This document shows, piece by piece, positions 11,201-22,337 of a stretch of DNA of 64,000 nucleotides. The translations under genes were made by a program, and so were the position numbers. The DNA is from Hesseltinella vesiculosa (lineage: Eukaryota > Mucoromycota > Mucoromycetes > Mucorales > Cunninghamellaceae): assembly GCA_002104935.1 (NCBI GenBank), contig MCGT01000018.1, positions 124,001 to 188,000 of the forward strand. Reading direction: 5' to 3'. The notes beneath the pieces are model-generated. The model did not search any database, was not told the origin of the DNA, and was given only the letters and a program-made list of their open reading frames with translations. The first letter of the stretch is position 1. Every line of letters begins with the position of its first letter.

Positions 11201-11695
11201 CCAGCAAGGAATGAACTTTTAAAAAATGGCAACTCTCTCAGACATCGGAGGGAGCAACAAGAAGACTGGCAAATAGGATAAATGGCCATGTTTAACTGCA
11301 AAAGTCTCTCTAACATGGTTGCACTGAGACGGAGGCGCACTCGTATGCCAAAAAGACGTAGCCAGATTCATTAGGACTGATCCCCCCCCCAAAAAAAAAG
11401 CAAGAGTTCCGTGAGATACATGACAAGCCTGTGGAAAAAAAAAAAAAAAAAAAAAAAAAAGAGTGATAGCAATGGTGCGCCCAAAGTCATCCTACCTGCA
11501 AACTCTCAGTTTTTCCTTTCCAAATCAGGGTGACGTTGTACGGTCACTTTTTTTTACAACCACTCTACCTGTGTCTTTGAATTGGTATGATGGACGGTGA
11601 TGCTGGAAAGTCAGTAGCTCCAAAAAAAACGAGAGATTGGATTGATGAAAGATAGCTGGGCTATAGGATATAGCGGGAATCAGGTTTATTCTTGA

Positions 11696-12056
11696 GCTGT
11701 GAATGGATATTTTAGCAAGCAAACCAAAGGGGCGAACTGCTGAATTATTTTCTAGTACGCGCAAAAGTAAAATCTAGTTTGGTGAATCGCGAGAAAAAAA
11801 AATGATGACGAGGTTTAGAAAATGATCATGCTTTGTGTATGGAGTGGTTTTGGGCTCTTGAGTTGGTTAGGTTGGAAAGGCCTGGAGCTGCTGGAGTTTG
11901 GACATGTTGGAAAGCACCAAGCTTTTTGACTATGGACGATAATGTTAGTGCACCAGGCATGATTTCGCGTGCACGTGGTTTTACTATTGCAAGTACTAGA
12001 AAATAATTTAGCAGTTCGTGCCATTGGTTTGCCTGCTAAATAAAATTATTCACGGC
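11696..12056. repeat. Fold-back (MITE-like) element with ~60-bp imperfect inverted arms
   Basis: The arm at about 11696-11758 and the inverse of 11993-12056 align over about 60 bp. The inner 26 bp (11733-11758 against 11993-12018) differ at one position, beginning CGAACTGCTGAATTATTTTC. Outside that both arms share TTTAGCA-GCAAACCA and GTGAAT motifs. The 234-bp centre has no coding potential. Related words occur near 53620-53665. No clear target-site duplication was seen, so the exact ends are uncertain. Confidence 0.6.
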
Positions 12057-12563
12057 TTAAAAAAAAACCAGATTCCAAATGCAAAATGATGAATTGGATG
12101 ACTGTATTCAATCACCGCACAACACATACACTCTACAATGCCAAAAGTTCAGACAACTGTCCGGTATTTTTTTTTTGTATACAGGTAAAATTTTAAGAGT
12201 TTTTTTTTTTTTTGCACGTCGGTCAACTCAAAAAAGACCCGGCGATTCAATGGCCAACAGAGTTTGACTTTTTGGGGCAGTTCTGGTTACTTTCAAAGAA
12301 AAAAAAATGGAATGATGTGTATTAATACGTTACGTCAGTTGCTTGATGTTAACAAAGATAATCAAAGTGACGCTTTGGCGTACTTTTCTAAAATGACAGG
12401 AGACCAAGACCCAAGCTGCCTCGGGCATGGCAGGGCTTGACGGACATTGAAAATTTTTTTCGTTTGTAGCCACCTATTTTTTTTTTTCTCTGATGGCTAT
12501 CTCCCTTTTTTCTTTTCTTAAAAATCCTTTATTTTTCTCTTCTCTTCACAACTCAACATCAGC

Positions 12564-14120
12564 ATGTCTCTTCTTTCTAAATTGAACCGCATTGCTCCTG
12601 TGGCTACCTCTGCTTCTCGTGCCGCTACCAAGAATGTGAAGCCTGCCTTTGCTGCCTATGCCCAACAACGTTTCAACTCTACTGGCGCCACCGAAGTAAG
12701 TTTTTTTTTTCTGTTTACCCAATGGCTGGAGCCAAAGAAACATACCCAAAAAAAAAAAAAAATCAGCAGCAGCAGCCGGTGGAATACCGTGACGGCATGG
12801 GATGAAGAAAGCAAGTGACTCACTCTTTTCTTTCCTGTAGATGACTGTTCGTGATGCTTTGAACCAAGCTCTCGAAGAAGAAATGATTGCCGATGAAAAG
12901 ATTTACATCTTGGGTGAAGAAGTTGCTCAATACAATGGTGCTTACAAGGTAAGGAGTGTGATCAACAAAGGGGCGAGATGTGTCATCCCTTTTTTTTTTT
13001 TTGTTGTTTGTGGGATAACACGGGAAAATACACAAAAAGGTTGGGGCGATGATATGTCGGGAAGGTCGGGGCGGAGTTGGGGCTGACGATGTTGTTTTTT
13101 TTTTTTTAAAAAAAAAAAAAGGTCACCAAGGGCCTGCTCGACAAGTTTGGTGCCAAGCGTGTGATCGACACTCCTATCACTGAAATGGGTTTGGCTGGTA
13201 TTGCTGTCGGTTCAGCTTTCAACGGCCTCAAGCCTGTGTGTGAATTCATGACCTTCAACTTTGCTATGCAAGTAAGTTTCAAACGAAAGAATGGAGATTT
13301 GTTGGGAGCAGTTGTCATTAATTATTTTTATTAGGCTATTGATCAAATTGTCAACTCTGCTGCCAAGACCTTCTACATGTCTGGCGGTAAGGTGACCTGT
13401 CCTATTGTGTTCCGTGGTCCCAACGGTGCTGCTGCTGGTGTGGCTGCCCAACATTCTCAATGTTTCGCTGCCTGGTACGGCTCTGTACCTGGTTTGAAGG
13501 TGGTGTCCCCCTGGAACTCGGAAGATGCCAAGGGTTTGCTCAAGGCTGCTATCCGTGACCCTAACCCTGTGGTGTTCTTGGAAAACGAATTGGAATATGG
13601 TGTGTCTTACCCCATGTCTCAAGAAGCTTTGTCCAGCGACTTTGTCTTGCCCCTGGGCAAGGCCAAGATTGAACGCGAAGGCTCTGATATTACCATTGTT
13701 GCCCACTCCCGTGCCGTTGGCTTTGCTGTCAAGGCTGCTGATGAATTGGCCAAGTCTGGTATTTCTGCTGAAGTGATCAACTTGCGCTCCATCAAGCCCA
13801 TGGACACCGACACCATCTTCAAGTCTGTCAAGAAGACTCACCGTATCATGACTGTCGAAGGTGGTTGGGCTTCGTTCGGTGTTGGTTCCGAAATCGCTGC
13901 TCAAATTATGGAATGTAAGTCAAACAAGTGCGAGGCAAGAGCTAGTACTCAACCGACTTTTTTTATAGCTGATGTCTGGGATGAGTTGGATGCTCCTTTG
14001 AGCCGTGTCACTGGTGCTGATGTGCCCACTCCTTACGCTGCCAACTTGGAAGCCTTGGCTTTCCCTGATGACAAGGTGATCGTCAAGGTGGCCCGTGATA
14101 TCCTTGACAAGAAGTACTAG
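12564..14120 (+). CDS. PDB1: Pyruvate dehydrogenase E1 component subunit beta, mitochondrial
   Basis: The beta subunit of the thiamine-diphosphate E1 of the mitochondrial pyruvate dehydrogenase complex, which decarboxylates pyruvate and passes acetyl to lipoyl-E2. Five exons: 12564-12695, 12841-12948, 13122-13271, 13335-13914 and 13969-14120. The N-terminus [20 protein letters not shown] is rich in Arg, Ser and Ala without acids, as expected of a mitochondrial presequence, and cleavage probably falls before the conserved [15 protein letters not shown]. The conserved [57 protein letters not shown] and ILDKKY C-terminus are all present, and length (about 370 aa) fits the family. The second intron ends in a T12-A14 inverted homopolymer directly before the acceptor AG. 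Codon use is strongly biased, as in highly expressed genes. Confidence 0.97.
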
Positions 14121-14611
14121 ATTGCACTCCTTACCCACCTGTTCTCTCCATCCCTGTTTCCATGCCTCATCCCCCCCTCCATCTATTTAACTTTTTAACG
14201 TCCCAACGCTTCAAACATTTGCTTTTGTAAATATAGATTAAAATTTTTTTTCTCCATGACCTGGTGCCGTTCGATGGGCAGTGGCGTCACAGGTGACAAT
14301 GACCGTCTGACGACGATGGCTGACTGAAAAATGCATGGCTGATCATCGAGGTTCAAAAACAGAATCCATAGGTGATGTCATTTTTATTTCATTTCTTTAT
14401 CCTGAAACACAATTATTGTTTTTATTTGCAAGTAAGGGTTTTATTAGATTGTTGATTTTGTGAAAAAAAAGTTTGGGTTTCCAGAAAAGGAAGGAAGCTG
14501 GGTGAGTGCCAAACGCGGGTGTCACCAAAAAGGCAGAAAAAAGGGGGCCAACTTTTTTTATTTTTCTTTTTCCTGTTTCTGCTCTTTCCATTCTAACCAT
14601 TCCATTTTCAT
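14121..14611. other. Intergenic region between PDB1 and the kinase gene
   Basis: Pyrimidine-rich PDB1 3' UTR followed by T- and A-rich DNA, and a T/C-rich stretch before the kinase ATG at 14612. No gene or RNA recognised. Confidence 0.6.
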
Positions 14612-16757
14612 ATGAACACCATGATACCACAGCGATTGAAAAAGCTATTTCATCGGTACAAGAAGAAGAACAAGCTTGTGGTTTACAACTATACCAGCAA
14701 CTTCCAACAATACCCGAATCAGCCTGAGCCTCCAAGTCCAAAGTCGCCTGCACCGGCAAACTTGCCTTCCACCACCGTCATCCAATTGTCCAAAAAGAAA
14801 TCGTCTTCCATTGATACATCAGCTATTGCAGCCAGCGACATTGCTACACCCCCCTCTTATAGCGAGCAGCTCATTGCCCCCAACGATCCCATACTCTCCA
14901 CTCGCCTGCCCAGCCATCTCGCCACCGAAGAAGTCAAGCAGCATCAAGAACAAGCAACCTTTATCATCAACGAAACCATGCGTCGCAAGTCCACTCTCCC
15001 TACGTTTGACACGCTGCAATTCCGGTATGAAGTATTGCAGAAGCTTGGCGAGTAAGCAACCCTCCTATCCGTTCATTCTTAGCTCACCCTTTCTTTTAGC
15101 GGCGCCTTTTCCAATGTCTACCGCGGTGCTGACAGGAAGTCCGGTCACGTCGTAGCCATCAAAGTAGCACATAAACACACAGAAGAAGATGCTAGCGTAA
15201 AGTGCCCACAATAACCAGCAGGATCTATTTACCCGTTATTTTACAGGGCGATCATCTTCATCCCAGCATGAAAAAAAAACCAAGAGTGACCGAGGTAAAG
15301 AACCACTGGCGGATCACAGCGTTCTCATGTTCCTTTTGGTTTAGCGGGCCAACATTCTGAAAGAGGTCAAGATCATGCAAAATATCGACCATCCAAATAT
15401 CATTCGCCTCAACGACTTTATGGAATCGCAAGAAAACTATTTTCTGGTCATGGAGCTCTGCAACGGTACGCCCTAGGATCCGTTTGTCGGTCGACATGTG
15501 CTCATGCATATTTTTTTTTTCCCAGGAGGCGAGCTCTTCCACCGCATTGTTGATTTGACCTATTTCAGTGAAGATCTGTCCAGACACATTGTCGGCCAGT
15601 TGGCCCAGGCGGTATACCATTTGCATGAAGAATGTGGTGTGGTGCATCGGTAAATAAGCGTTTGTATCCTCTTGCATAAGACCCACTTTTTTTTTTTTTT
15701 TTTTTTTTGTCTTGCAGGGATATCAAGCCCGAAAACATTTTGTTCAATGCAGTACCGTGGATCCCCTCGGAATACCCTAAACGCTATCCGTTTGACGACG
15801 TCACGAAAAAAGATGAAGGCAAGTTCACGCCCGGCATCGGCGGCGGCGGCGTTGGCCGCATCAAACTGGCCGACTTTGGTCTCTCCAAGATTGTGTGGGA
15901 CGCCAAGACAGCGACACCTTGTGGTACAATGCAAGTTGCTCTTTACTTCCTTCACATGTGATCACTCACGAAACTCTGTAAACATTAGGGGATATGCAGC
16001 ACCGGAAATCGTTACGGATCAAACCTACTCCAAAGGTGTTGACATGTGGGCCATGGGATGCGTGCTTTATACCATGTTATGCGGTTTCCCTCCCTTTTAC
16101 GACGAGTCTATCAGCGCGTTGACGAAAAAAGTCGCTCGCGGGGATTATTCGTTCTTGAGCCCGTGGTGGGATCCCATCTCCGTGGAAGCCAAGGATCTGA
16201 TTCAAGGCCTGTTGTGTGTAGACCCTCGGAAACGCTATACCATTCGCCAAGTGCTTCAGCATCCTTGGCTTACCGGCAGCACCATGAACAAATCAGGCTT
16301 TGTCAATCTGTCACCTGGCCCTTATTTTGGCACGCATCATTATAACAGCGAGGGTGGCTCCTTACGTATCCAGGCTCTGCTCAATTCCAGTTTATCACCA
16401 AAGTCCATGTTGGATACCCCACCACCTTCGCACCCTCCCACGAACGGCGTCTCGCCCGCCTCAGCTTCCACTACCAGCAGCTCATCCACGGGCCGAAGGG
16501 ACATCTTCTCCCAAGACGGCATGGCTACCCTCAAAGAAATCTTTGATATCACAACTGCGGTTCAACGCATGGCCGAGGAAAACAGCAACACCCATCAGTC
16601 CCATGACAATGCACCGCCGATTGCCAACGAAGGACTTGGCCAAGCCAAGCCATCCACCGACAACCCGTCTCCGCCTCCTGAAGACCATCGTCCTCCTCGC
16701 ACCTTAGCTTTGAATTTGGACAATGCTACTCTGTTGAAAAACCGGAAACGGTCATAA
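14612..16757 (+). CDS. SRK1: CAMK-family protein kinase of the Srk1/Rck2 (MAPK-activated) type
   Basis: Serine/threonine kinase related to S. pombe Srk1 and S. cerevisiae Rck2, which act below stress MAP kinases. Seven exons: 14612-15051, 15100-15196, 15247-15294, 15345-15465, 15526-15649, 15718-15930 and 15989-16757. The order is a variable N-terminus of about 130 residues, Gly loop [24 protein letters not shown], then the roughly 40-residue insert typical of this subfamily ending [16 protein letters not shown], then CGTMGYAAPE and the C-lobe, and a Ser/Pro-rich tail of about 170 residues. The kinase insert ([10 protein letters not shown] and EGKFTPG) is what separates it from ordinary CaM kinases. 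The intron at 15931 has a GC donor (GCAAGT). No clear MAPK docking motif was identified in the tail, although SP and TP sites are common. Confidence 0.9.
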
Positions 16758-16950
16758 ATAAATGAACGGACCTTGCCAGCAAAATTGGAATGGGGAAGCG
16801 ATCGAATGAAACCATGCCATGCTGGCACGACTGAAACTTACCCATCAGGCTTTTGTGCATGAATTTCCATTCTGATATTTAATACTGTGAAAACATGGGC
16901 ACCCTCGTCCCGTCACCTTTCCAACTTTTTTACTTTTTCTCGTAGACGAC

Positions 16951-18513
16951 ATGGACCAAGTCTACTCACCACCTGATCACCAGGCCGGTCAGCCCACGCC
17001 CAAAAGCTCGTTTGATCAACGTAAACATTCGCATAAAGCAAGAGTGCACGGGTCAAACTTATAATTTATGTGTTTATCATGTCCATAGATACCTCCAACA
17101 AGGCCGGCCCAAAGGACTTTGTCCAAGTTCGTAAGTAAAAAATGGCTCAAATCATGGCGGGGTCGTCTCATCTTTTCTTTGCCGCTCTCTTTCGCATTTT
17201 TCTTGTCTTTCTTTCATTAGAACCTCTGACAGCCAGCCTTCCTAATTCACCACCCCACTCTCCCGTTCTTGACAATCTACCAGTCGAATGTTCTACACAT
17301 ACACCCTATTTTGCAGACAGCAGTCCGCAGCCATGGCTCGGTGATCCTCCTTCATTGCATTCGTATACCATGAATCAGTTTGATATAGTCAGAACCGTCG
17401 GCACCGGGTCTTTTGGCCGGGTGCTTCTTGTCAAAGACCACGAGGAACCACGAAAAGATGATTATTATGCTCTGAAAGTGATGAAGAAAATGGTCGTCAT
17501 CCGCAACAAACAAGTCGAGCATATCAACAATGAACGGAAAGTCCTGGCCGCCACCAACCACCCTTTCCTTGTCAAACTCTTTGGCACTTTTCAAGATAAT
17601 ACCAACCTCTACATGGTCCTGAGCTGGGTCCCTGGTGGCGAACTCTTTTCCATTCTAAGGCGGCAGCAAGTAAATCTCATAGGTCCCCGTCTCAGGACAC
17701 GCATCTTCAACTTTCTATTCTTTCTTTATCCTGGCAGTGTTTCTGTGAAGATACCTCCCGATTCTATGCTGGTCAAATCCTCATGGCTTTGTCTTATTTG
17801 CACGATCGACATATTTTGTACCGGTAGGCCTGTTGTATAAAAACGAAGCAAAGGAAGCACTCACACACTCGCTCCTTTGTTCAGCGACCTGAAGCCTGAG
17901 AATATTTTGGTGGACGCCAACGGGTATTTGAAGTTGACCGATTTCGGCTTTGCAAAGTATGTTGAAGATGTTACTTGGACCCTCTGTGGCACACCCGACT
18001 ACTTGGCACCTGAGATCATTCAATCGAAAGGGTACGGTAAATCCGTGGATTATTGGGCCCTTGGTGTTTTGATCTACGAAATGACAGCCGGGTAAGCGCC
18101 ATTTTTTTCACTCAGGGTCCAGAGGCTCATTTTTTTTTTTTTTTTTTGTCGTCAGCATCCCTCCTTTTATGGCCGCCAACCAATTCCAACTGTACGAAAA
18201 AATCGTGCTCTGTCAGCTAGACTACCCCGAGAAATTTTCAGACGCACTGAAAGATCTCCTCTCGCACTTGCTCACCAACGACCTATCACAACGTTACGGC
18301 AACCTGAAGAATGGAGCGGCAGACGTGTTTCAGCATCCCTGGTTTGACTCGCTGGATTTCGACAAGTTATTGGCGTTCGAGCTGCCTGCGCCCTATGTGC
18401 CACCTTTGGAAAACTGGGGCGACCCTTGCAACTTTGATAGCTATGACGAAGAAAACCTGTCTGTCGGCCATCCCGTCCCTGATCGCTATGCCAACCTGTT
18501 CCCAGCCTATTAA
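16951..18513 (+). CDS. cAMP-dependent protein kinase catalytic subunit (PKA)
   Basis: AGC-family kinase. Six exons: 16951-17020, 17089-17130, 17221-17669, 17738-17823, 17885-18091 and 18156-18513. After a Pro/Ser-rich N-terminus of about 95 residues come the Gly loop [41 protein letters not shown] and the activation segment [15 protein letters not shown], whose first-listed Thr is the expected PDK1 site. The C-terminal AGC tail is present ([14 protein letters not shown]) and the protein ends [11 protein letters not shown], lacking the usual terminal FxxF, as in several fungal PKA paralogues. It follows the Srk1-type kinase in the same orientation with a 193-bp gap and presumably has its own promoter. 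Mucoromycetes carry several PKA catalytic paralogues, so the isoform cannot be named. Confidence 0.9.
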
Positions 18514-18608
18514 TGTTGCTCTTTTTATCCAAAATAAAAAACATGTTCCAATGTCATTCATGCTTTAGGCTGTCCAATTTTTTTTTCATTATCTTGTTAT
18601 CAGTGATG

Positions 18609-18875
18609 TCACTGCTGGAGTACACTTTTATTTGGCAGTGACGTAGCAGAGCAAGAGGTCAAATCAAAGAGGTAGCAGAAGGATGGTGATGGGGATGAGT
18701 GAGGGAGAAGGCGGGCTTCGTCGTGCAAGGGCTGGATGGACTTATTGACGGTGGCAAGTACGTTGGTGGCGGAGAAGGGGACTTCGTCAAAGACATGGCG
18801 CCAGTGAGCTGACCAGATGGCGGCGAGGACGGAGCCGAAGACGAAGGAGGACGAAAGAGACGAGGTGCCCGCCAT
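18609..18875 (-). CDS. Small hypothetical protein, possible membrane segment
   Basis: An 88-residue frame starting MAGTSSLSSSFVFGSVLAAIWSAHW. One hydrophobic stretch (about residues 8-24) could span a membrane. The second half is Ser/Pro/Cys-rich and less convincing. It lies just downstream of the truncated family member at 18894-19490, on the same strand. Sequence composition of the first 55 residues looks protein-like, but there is no recognised family and it may be spurious. Confidence 0.3.
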   Translation of the reverse strand: MAGTSSLSSSFVFGSVLAAIWSAHWRHVFDEVPFSATNVLATVNKSIQPLHDEARLLPHSSPSPSFCYLFDLTSCSATSLPNKSVLQQ

Positions 18876-18893
18876 GGTTTAAGTTGGCGCGTA

Positions 18894-19490
18894 TCATTCG
18901 CTGATGTCGTTCGGGGAGGCAGCAAGTACACAAAGGCGGTCAAATACATCTAGAGCATTGAGGATCTGCGGTGCCTTGGTGACCAAGGCAGGTAAGCTTT
19001 GCAGTACAGCGGGTTTTGCCTCACCATAGGCAAGGCTGTTGCTCCAATTGACGCCGCAGCACTTGGTAAGATCAGGGCGTCTTTGGGACGATCTATCTGC
19101 CTTGGCCGCCAAAGTACGTTCGTCGGTCCAACGCAGATGTGTGCCATTGGAAGGATCGTCAAGGAGACCAGCTAAGTAGGGTTCCACAAATCGAGTGCAG
19201 TGCTCGGTTTCATTCATGTCTTCATTTAATGCCACAAAAGGAAAGCTTGGACACAAGGTTTGCCAATGCATTGGCAATCGTCTTCTCATGGGCTTGCAGC
19301 GACATTGACATTGACTTCAACTGAATCTCGGCTGTATCACGATCGATATCATTGTTTAGAGTCTTCTCAATGACACCGACGAAGTTGTTTGTGGTTGCGA
19401 GGGGAAGCTGTAGGCGTTTGATGCTGAAGAATCGCTGGATAAAATCATTGGTTGCCCAACAGTCATCCTGCTTGTTTCCAATTCAAACCG
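18894..19490 (-). pseudogene. Truncated member of a PD-(D/E)XK-like hypothetical family
   Basis: The minus strand reads FIQRFFSIKRLQLPLATT, then KTLNNDIDRDTAEIQ, and, after a frame change or unrecognised intron near 19245, NEDMNETEHCTRFVEPYLAGL, LRWTDERTL, RRPDLTKCCGVNWSNSLAYG and GEAK. The spacing P-D-x15-E-A-K fits a PD-(D/E)XK nuclease core. The frame stops at 18894 (PNDISE) well before the C-terminal half seen in the intact relative at 34375-36105, and no start codon is evident. It is called a remnant. Confidence 0.55.
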
Positions 19491-20206
19491 CAAGTCTTCC
19501 TTAGTTTAGCCAACATGTTGCTTTCAAGGAAGCTTAATGTGCTCCTGCTAGTATATTAATAATCTCTTTTCAAATATCAATATGATGTCATGCATCGTTG
19601 TAATCGCTAGCCCCAGCTCTTGAATCTCTTGGAGCGAGACGGGGATGTTGAAGGAGATGTGATAAAAAAAAAGAAAGAACGAAAAAAATGACGCCCACAA
19701 AAATTAAAATACCGCACTTTGGCAGAAAGCAAGCAGGCAAGGCAGTTTGAGGGGGAGATTCGTTTTCCAGTACTGTGTGCCATAAAGCTCTTGAGGAATT
19801 GTATGCGTGTCTTTTAGATCCTGATTACAGGGACCTGTACCAGAGAGGAGACCCCCTATGGCCAGTTGTCCCGTAAAATGGCATTGGCATGACGGAACAG
19901 AGAGCTCGTTTGAGCAGCCTGGGCAACCCCCCACCACCACACACACACACACAGACACTTGCCATTGACTTGCTACCAGATGGATAGGATATCACAACCA
20001 AACAGCTCAGAGTGGTAACTTGACATTGCAAGAAGCTCGCCGGCGGTTCAGCTGATGAGCGGTAAGATGGAAGCCGCATGAAGAAAGCCATTGGGCCATT
20101 TCAGGGTTTGAAAGTCCGGCGTTTTTTTTTTTTTATCTTTTGGTTTGCCAGCTCGTTTTTTTTTTTCTTTCTTTTTCCTCCTCTTCAATCTATTCTTTAT
20201 ATCGCC
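19491..20206. other. RPL11 upstream region, no gene recognised
   Basis: Contains a CA microsatellite (about 19936-19952) in a C-rich context and T-rich tracts at 20120-20170 just before the RPL11 ATG, typical of ribosomal protein gene promoters. No coding frame is convincing. Confidence 0.5.
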
Positions 20207-21198
20207 ATGGTAAGTCAGCGCTTGTGAACGTAAATCTTGTCGACAGTAGGAAATACAGATGCAGAGCTGCACAGTATGGATGGTGAAGTGAGCAGTATGA
20301 AACGATGGATGGATGGATGGATGGGCCTGCACCTGCCTTGATTTGCATTCAACCATTCTTGTTGACAACACCCGTAACATTTTGCATTGAAATGATAATG
20401 CAGCCCTCGCAACAACCACAAATGTAAACAGCAACTATGATATGCTGAACACCGCTGCCATTCGATACATCTGATCAGCCATGTCCTGCCCTACTGTCGA
20501 CTTGATTGCAGACTTGCATTCTAAAGATCCATAGCCACTGACAGTTTTTTTATGGCCCCTTCCTTTTTGTAGAGTGCCGAAAAGAAGCCCACTGCCAACC
20601 CTATGAAGGCTTTGAACATCGAAAAGCTCGTGTTGAACATCTCCGTTGGTGAATCCGGTGATCGTTTGACCCGTGCTGCCAAGGTGTTGGAACAATTGAC
20701 TGGTCAAACCCCCGTCTACTCCAAGGCCCGTTACACCGTCCGTACCTTTGGTATCCGTCGTAACGAAAAGATCTCCGTCCATGTGACCGTCCGTGGTCCC
20801 AAGGCCGAAGAAATCTTGGAACGTGGTCTCAAGGTCAAGGAATACGAATTGCGCAACCGCAACTTCAGCGCCACCGGTAACTTTGGCTTCGGTATCGACG
20901 AACACATTGACTTGGGTATCAAGTACGATCCCGCGATCGGTATTTACGGTATGGACTTCTACGTTGTCATGGGCCGCCCTGGTTTCCGCGTTGCTCGTCG
21001 CAAGCGTGCTCAAGCCCACGTTGGTATCAACCACCGCATCAAGAAGAACGAATCTGTTGAATGGTTCAAGTCTCGCGTAAGTGTTTTGCACAAGAAGAAA
21101 AAAAATCCTTGGATGGCAAATGAATGACACTGACCTTTTTCTTATTTTTTTTTTTTTTTTGTTTCTGATAGTTCGATGGTATTGTCTTGAACAAATAA
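20207..21198 (+). CDS. RPL11: 60S ribosomal protein L11 (uL5)
   Basis: Component of the large ribosomal subunit that binds 5S rRNA. Exon 1 is only the ATG (20207-20209); exon 2 is 20573-21076 and exon 3 21172-21198, ending VLNK. The protein reads [20 protein letters not shown] and continues with [40 protein letters not shown] and [16 protein letters not shown], all diagnostic of uL5. Length is about 177 aa, matching the family. A first intron directly after the start codon is common in fungal ribosomal protein genes; this one is 363 bp, longer than most here, and contains a GGAT microsatellite. Strong codon bias agrees with high expression. Confidence 0.97.
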
Positions 21199-22337
21199 AC
21201 ATGTTTACCATTTTCCCCGCTTGTTGATTAAAACTCATTTTGTGTCAAACTCCTATGCTGTCTCTTGTTTCCTCTCATTGCATTTTGTTCCCATCCAATA
21301 AACCAAGAACAAAAATCTAGCCCTTTTGTGTTCATAAAATCGATGAGAGATGGGAGGTTCATCATGTGGGGTAAAGCCGTTGTTTGCCCTTTTTTATTTT
21401 TTATTTTTTAGCCAATGCCTTCAGAGTAGTAGCATGATCTTTGCGCTTCGTTCGTCACCAGCCGAGTCTCTTTCGGTAGGTTGGAGGAAAAGGATAGCCA
21501 CCCCCGTTGGCAAGTGAAGCAAAAACAAGCGGACACCACTCTTCTCGGAAGACGCGTATAAAAGAAAAGAGATGCTTTCCTTTCAAGAGATTGTCAGACA
21601 AAGTCTGAGGCTGCCCCACTTTTTTTCACACGGGACGAAGAGTGTTTGACGCCCTTCTATTTTTCATTCTGCAGATTCAGAAGAAATAGGCGTTTTGTCC
21701 TACTTTGGAGGATGTTTGCATGGAAGTTGGGCGGGGAATTCAGGCCGAGACGGCTGGCCGAGACAATAGGCTCGGTTTCGGTTCAAACGGCAGTCATGGC
21801 CCGCATACGGTCGCATGGTCACATTAGCAATAGAGTTTGTTTTGGATCATGATGAGGAAAAGAAAGAGAGAGAGAGAGAGAAGGAGGGGCGGTTGGGGAA
21901 AAAAAAGCTGGACGTCATCCATGGACGAACGGCAAAGCATATAGGCGTAAATGCTACCACTTCGCTTACCAATAAAAATTGGGGTAGTGATCGGGCGTCG
22001 AATTTTGGCTTTGCTCAAAACAGGAAAAAAGACAACAGCCATCACCACGTCGATTCTGGGGGCATTCAAAGCGATATTTCTTTTGTCGTGTGCTTTGTTT
22101 AAGAAGGAGAGCAATGAAATCAGCCTGGCGCTTTCTTAAAGAAAGAGGACCATGGCCCAAAACAAAATAGGTTGTACAGATGGATTGGACACGACCAATG
22201 AAGTTGCCCGAAATTTCTTTCGCGTGGGAAACTTTCACGAGCTTAAAAATGAGCTGAACTTCAGGGATCCCGTTTCGCTTGCTCCCTCTTTTTGTTTTTC
22301 TTTTTTTTCCTTGATCTTCACTTCCATTTAATTTATC
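21199..22337. other. 1.1-kb intergenic region, nothing firmly identified
   Basis: Holds the RPL11 3' UTR, a GA microsatellite (about 21866-21884) and the acyl-CoA dehydrogenase promoter. A short frame near 22020-22070 reads KTTAITTSILGAFKA, which faintly resembles the TTTTILGAIS segment of the transposase at 9402-10059, but the match is too short to call. Confidence 0.5.

Larger units (their letters stand above)
10311..12563. other. Gene-poor, repeat-derived intergenic region
   Basis: No supported gene in 2.2 kb. It contains a small perfect palindrome (TGGTGAT-TT-ATCACCA near 10304-10320), several long A-runs (10914-10930, 11431-11460), a fold-back element (11696-12056), and segments that recur at 53.6-54.2 kb. 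The last 200 bp (T-rich, then CTTCTCTTCACAACTCAACATC) is presumably the PDB1 promoter and 5' UTR. Confidence 0.6.

Noticed and set aside
19930..19960. CRISPR-like or regulatory array at the CA repeat
   Set aside because: It is a simple CA microsatellite in a C-rich context; there are no spacers and CRISPR arrays are not expected in a fungus.
20210..20572. Possible intronic snoRNA in the long first intron of RPL11
   Set aside because: Box-like words (ATGATAA, CTGA) occur near 20390-20445 but without proper C/D box spacing, closing stem or recognisable rRNA guide.
22020..22075. Transposase remnant upstream of the acyl-CoA dehydrogenase
   Set aside because: Only about ten residues resemble the TTTILGA segment; nothing around it extends the match.
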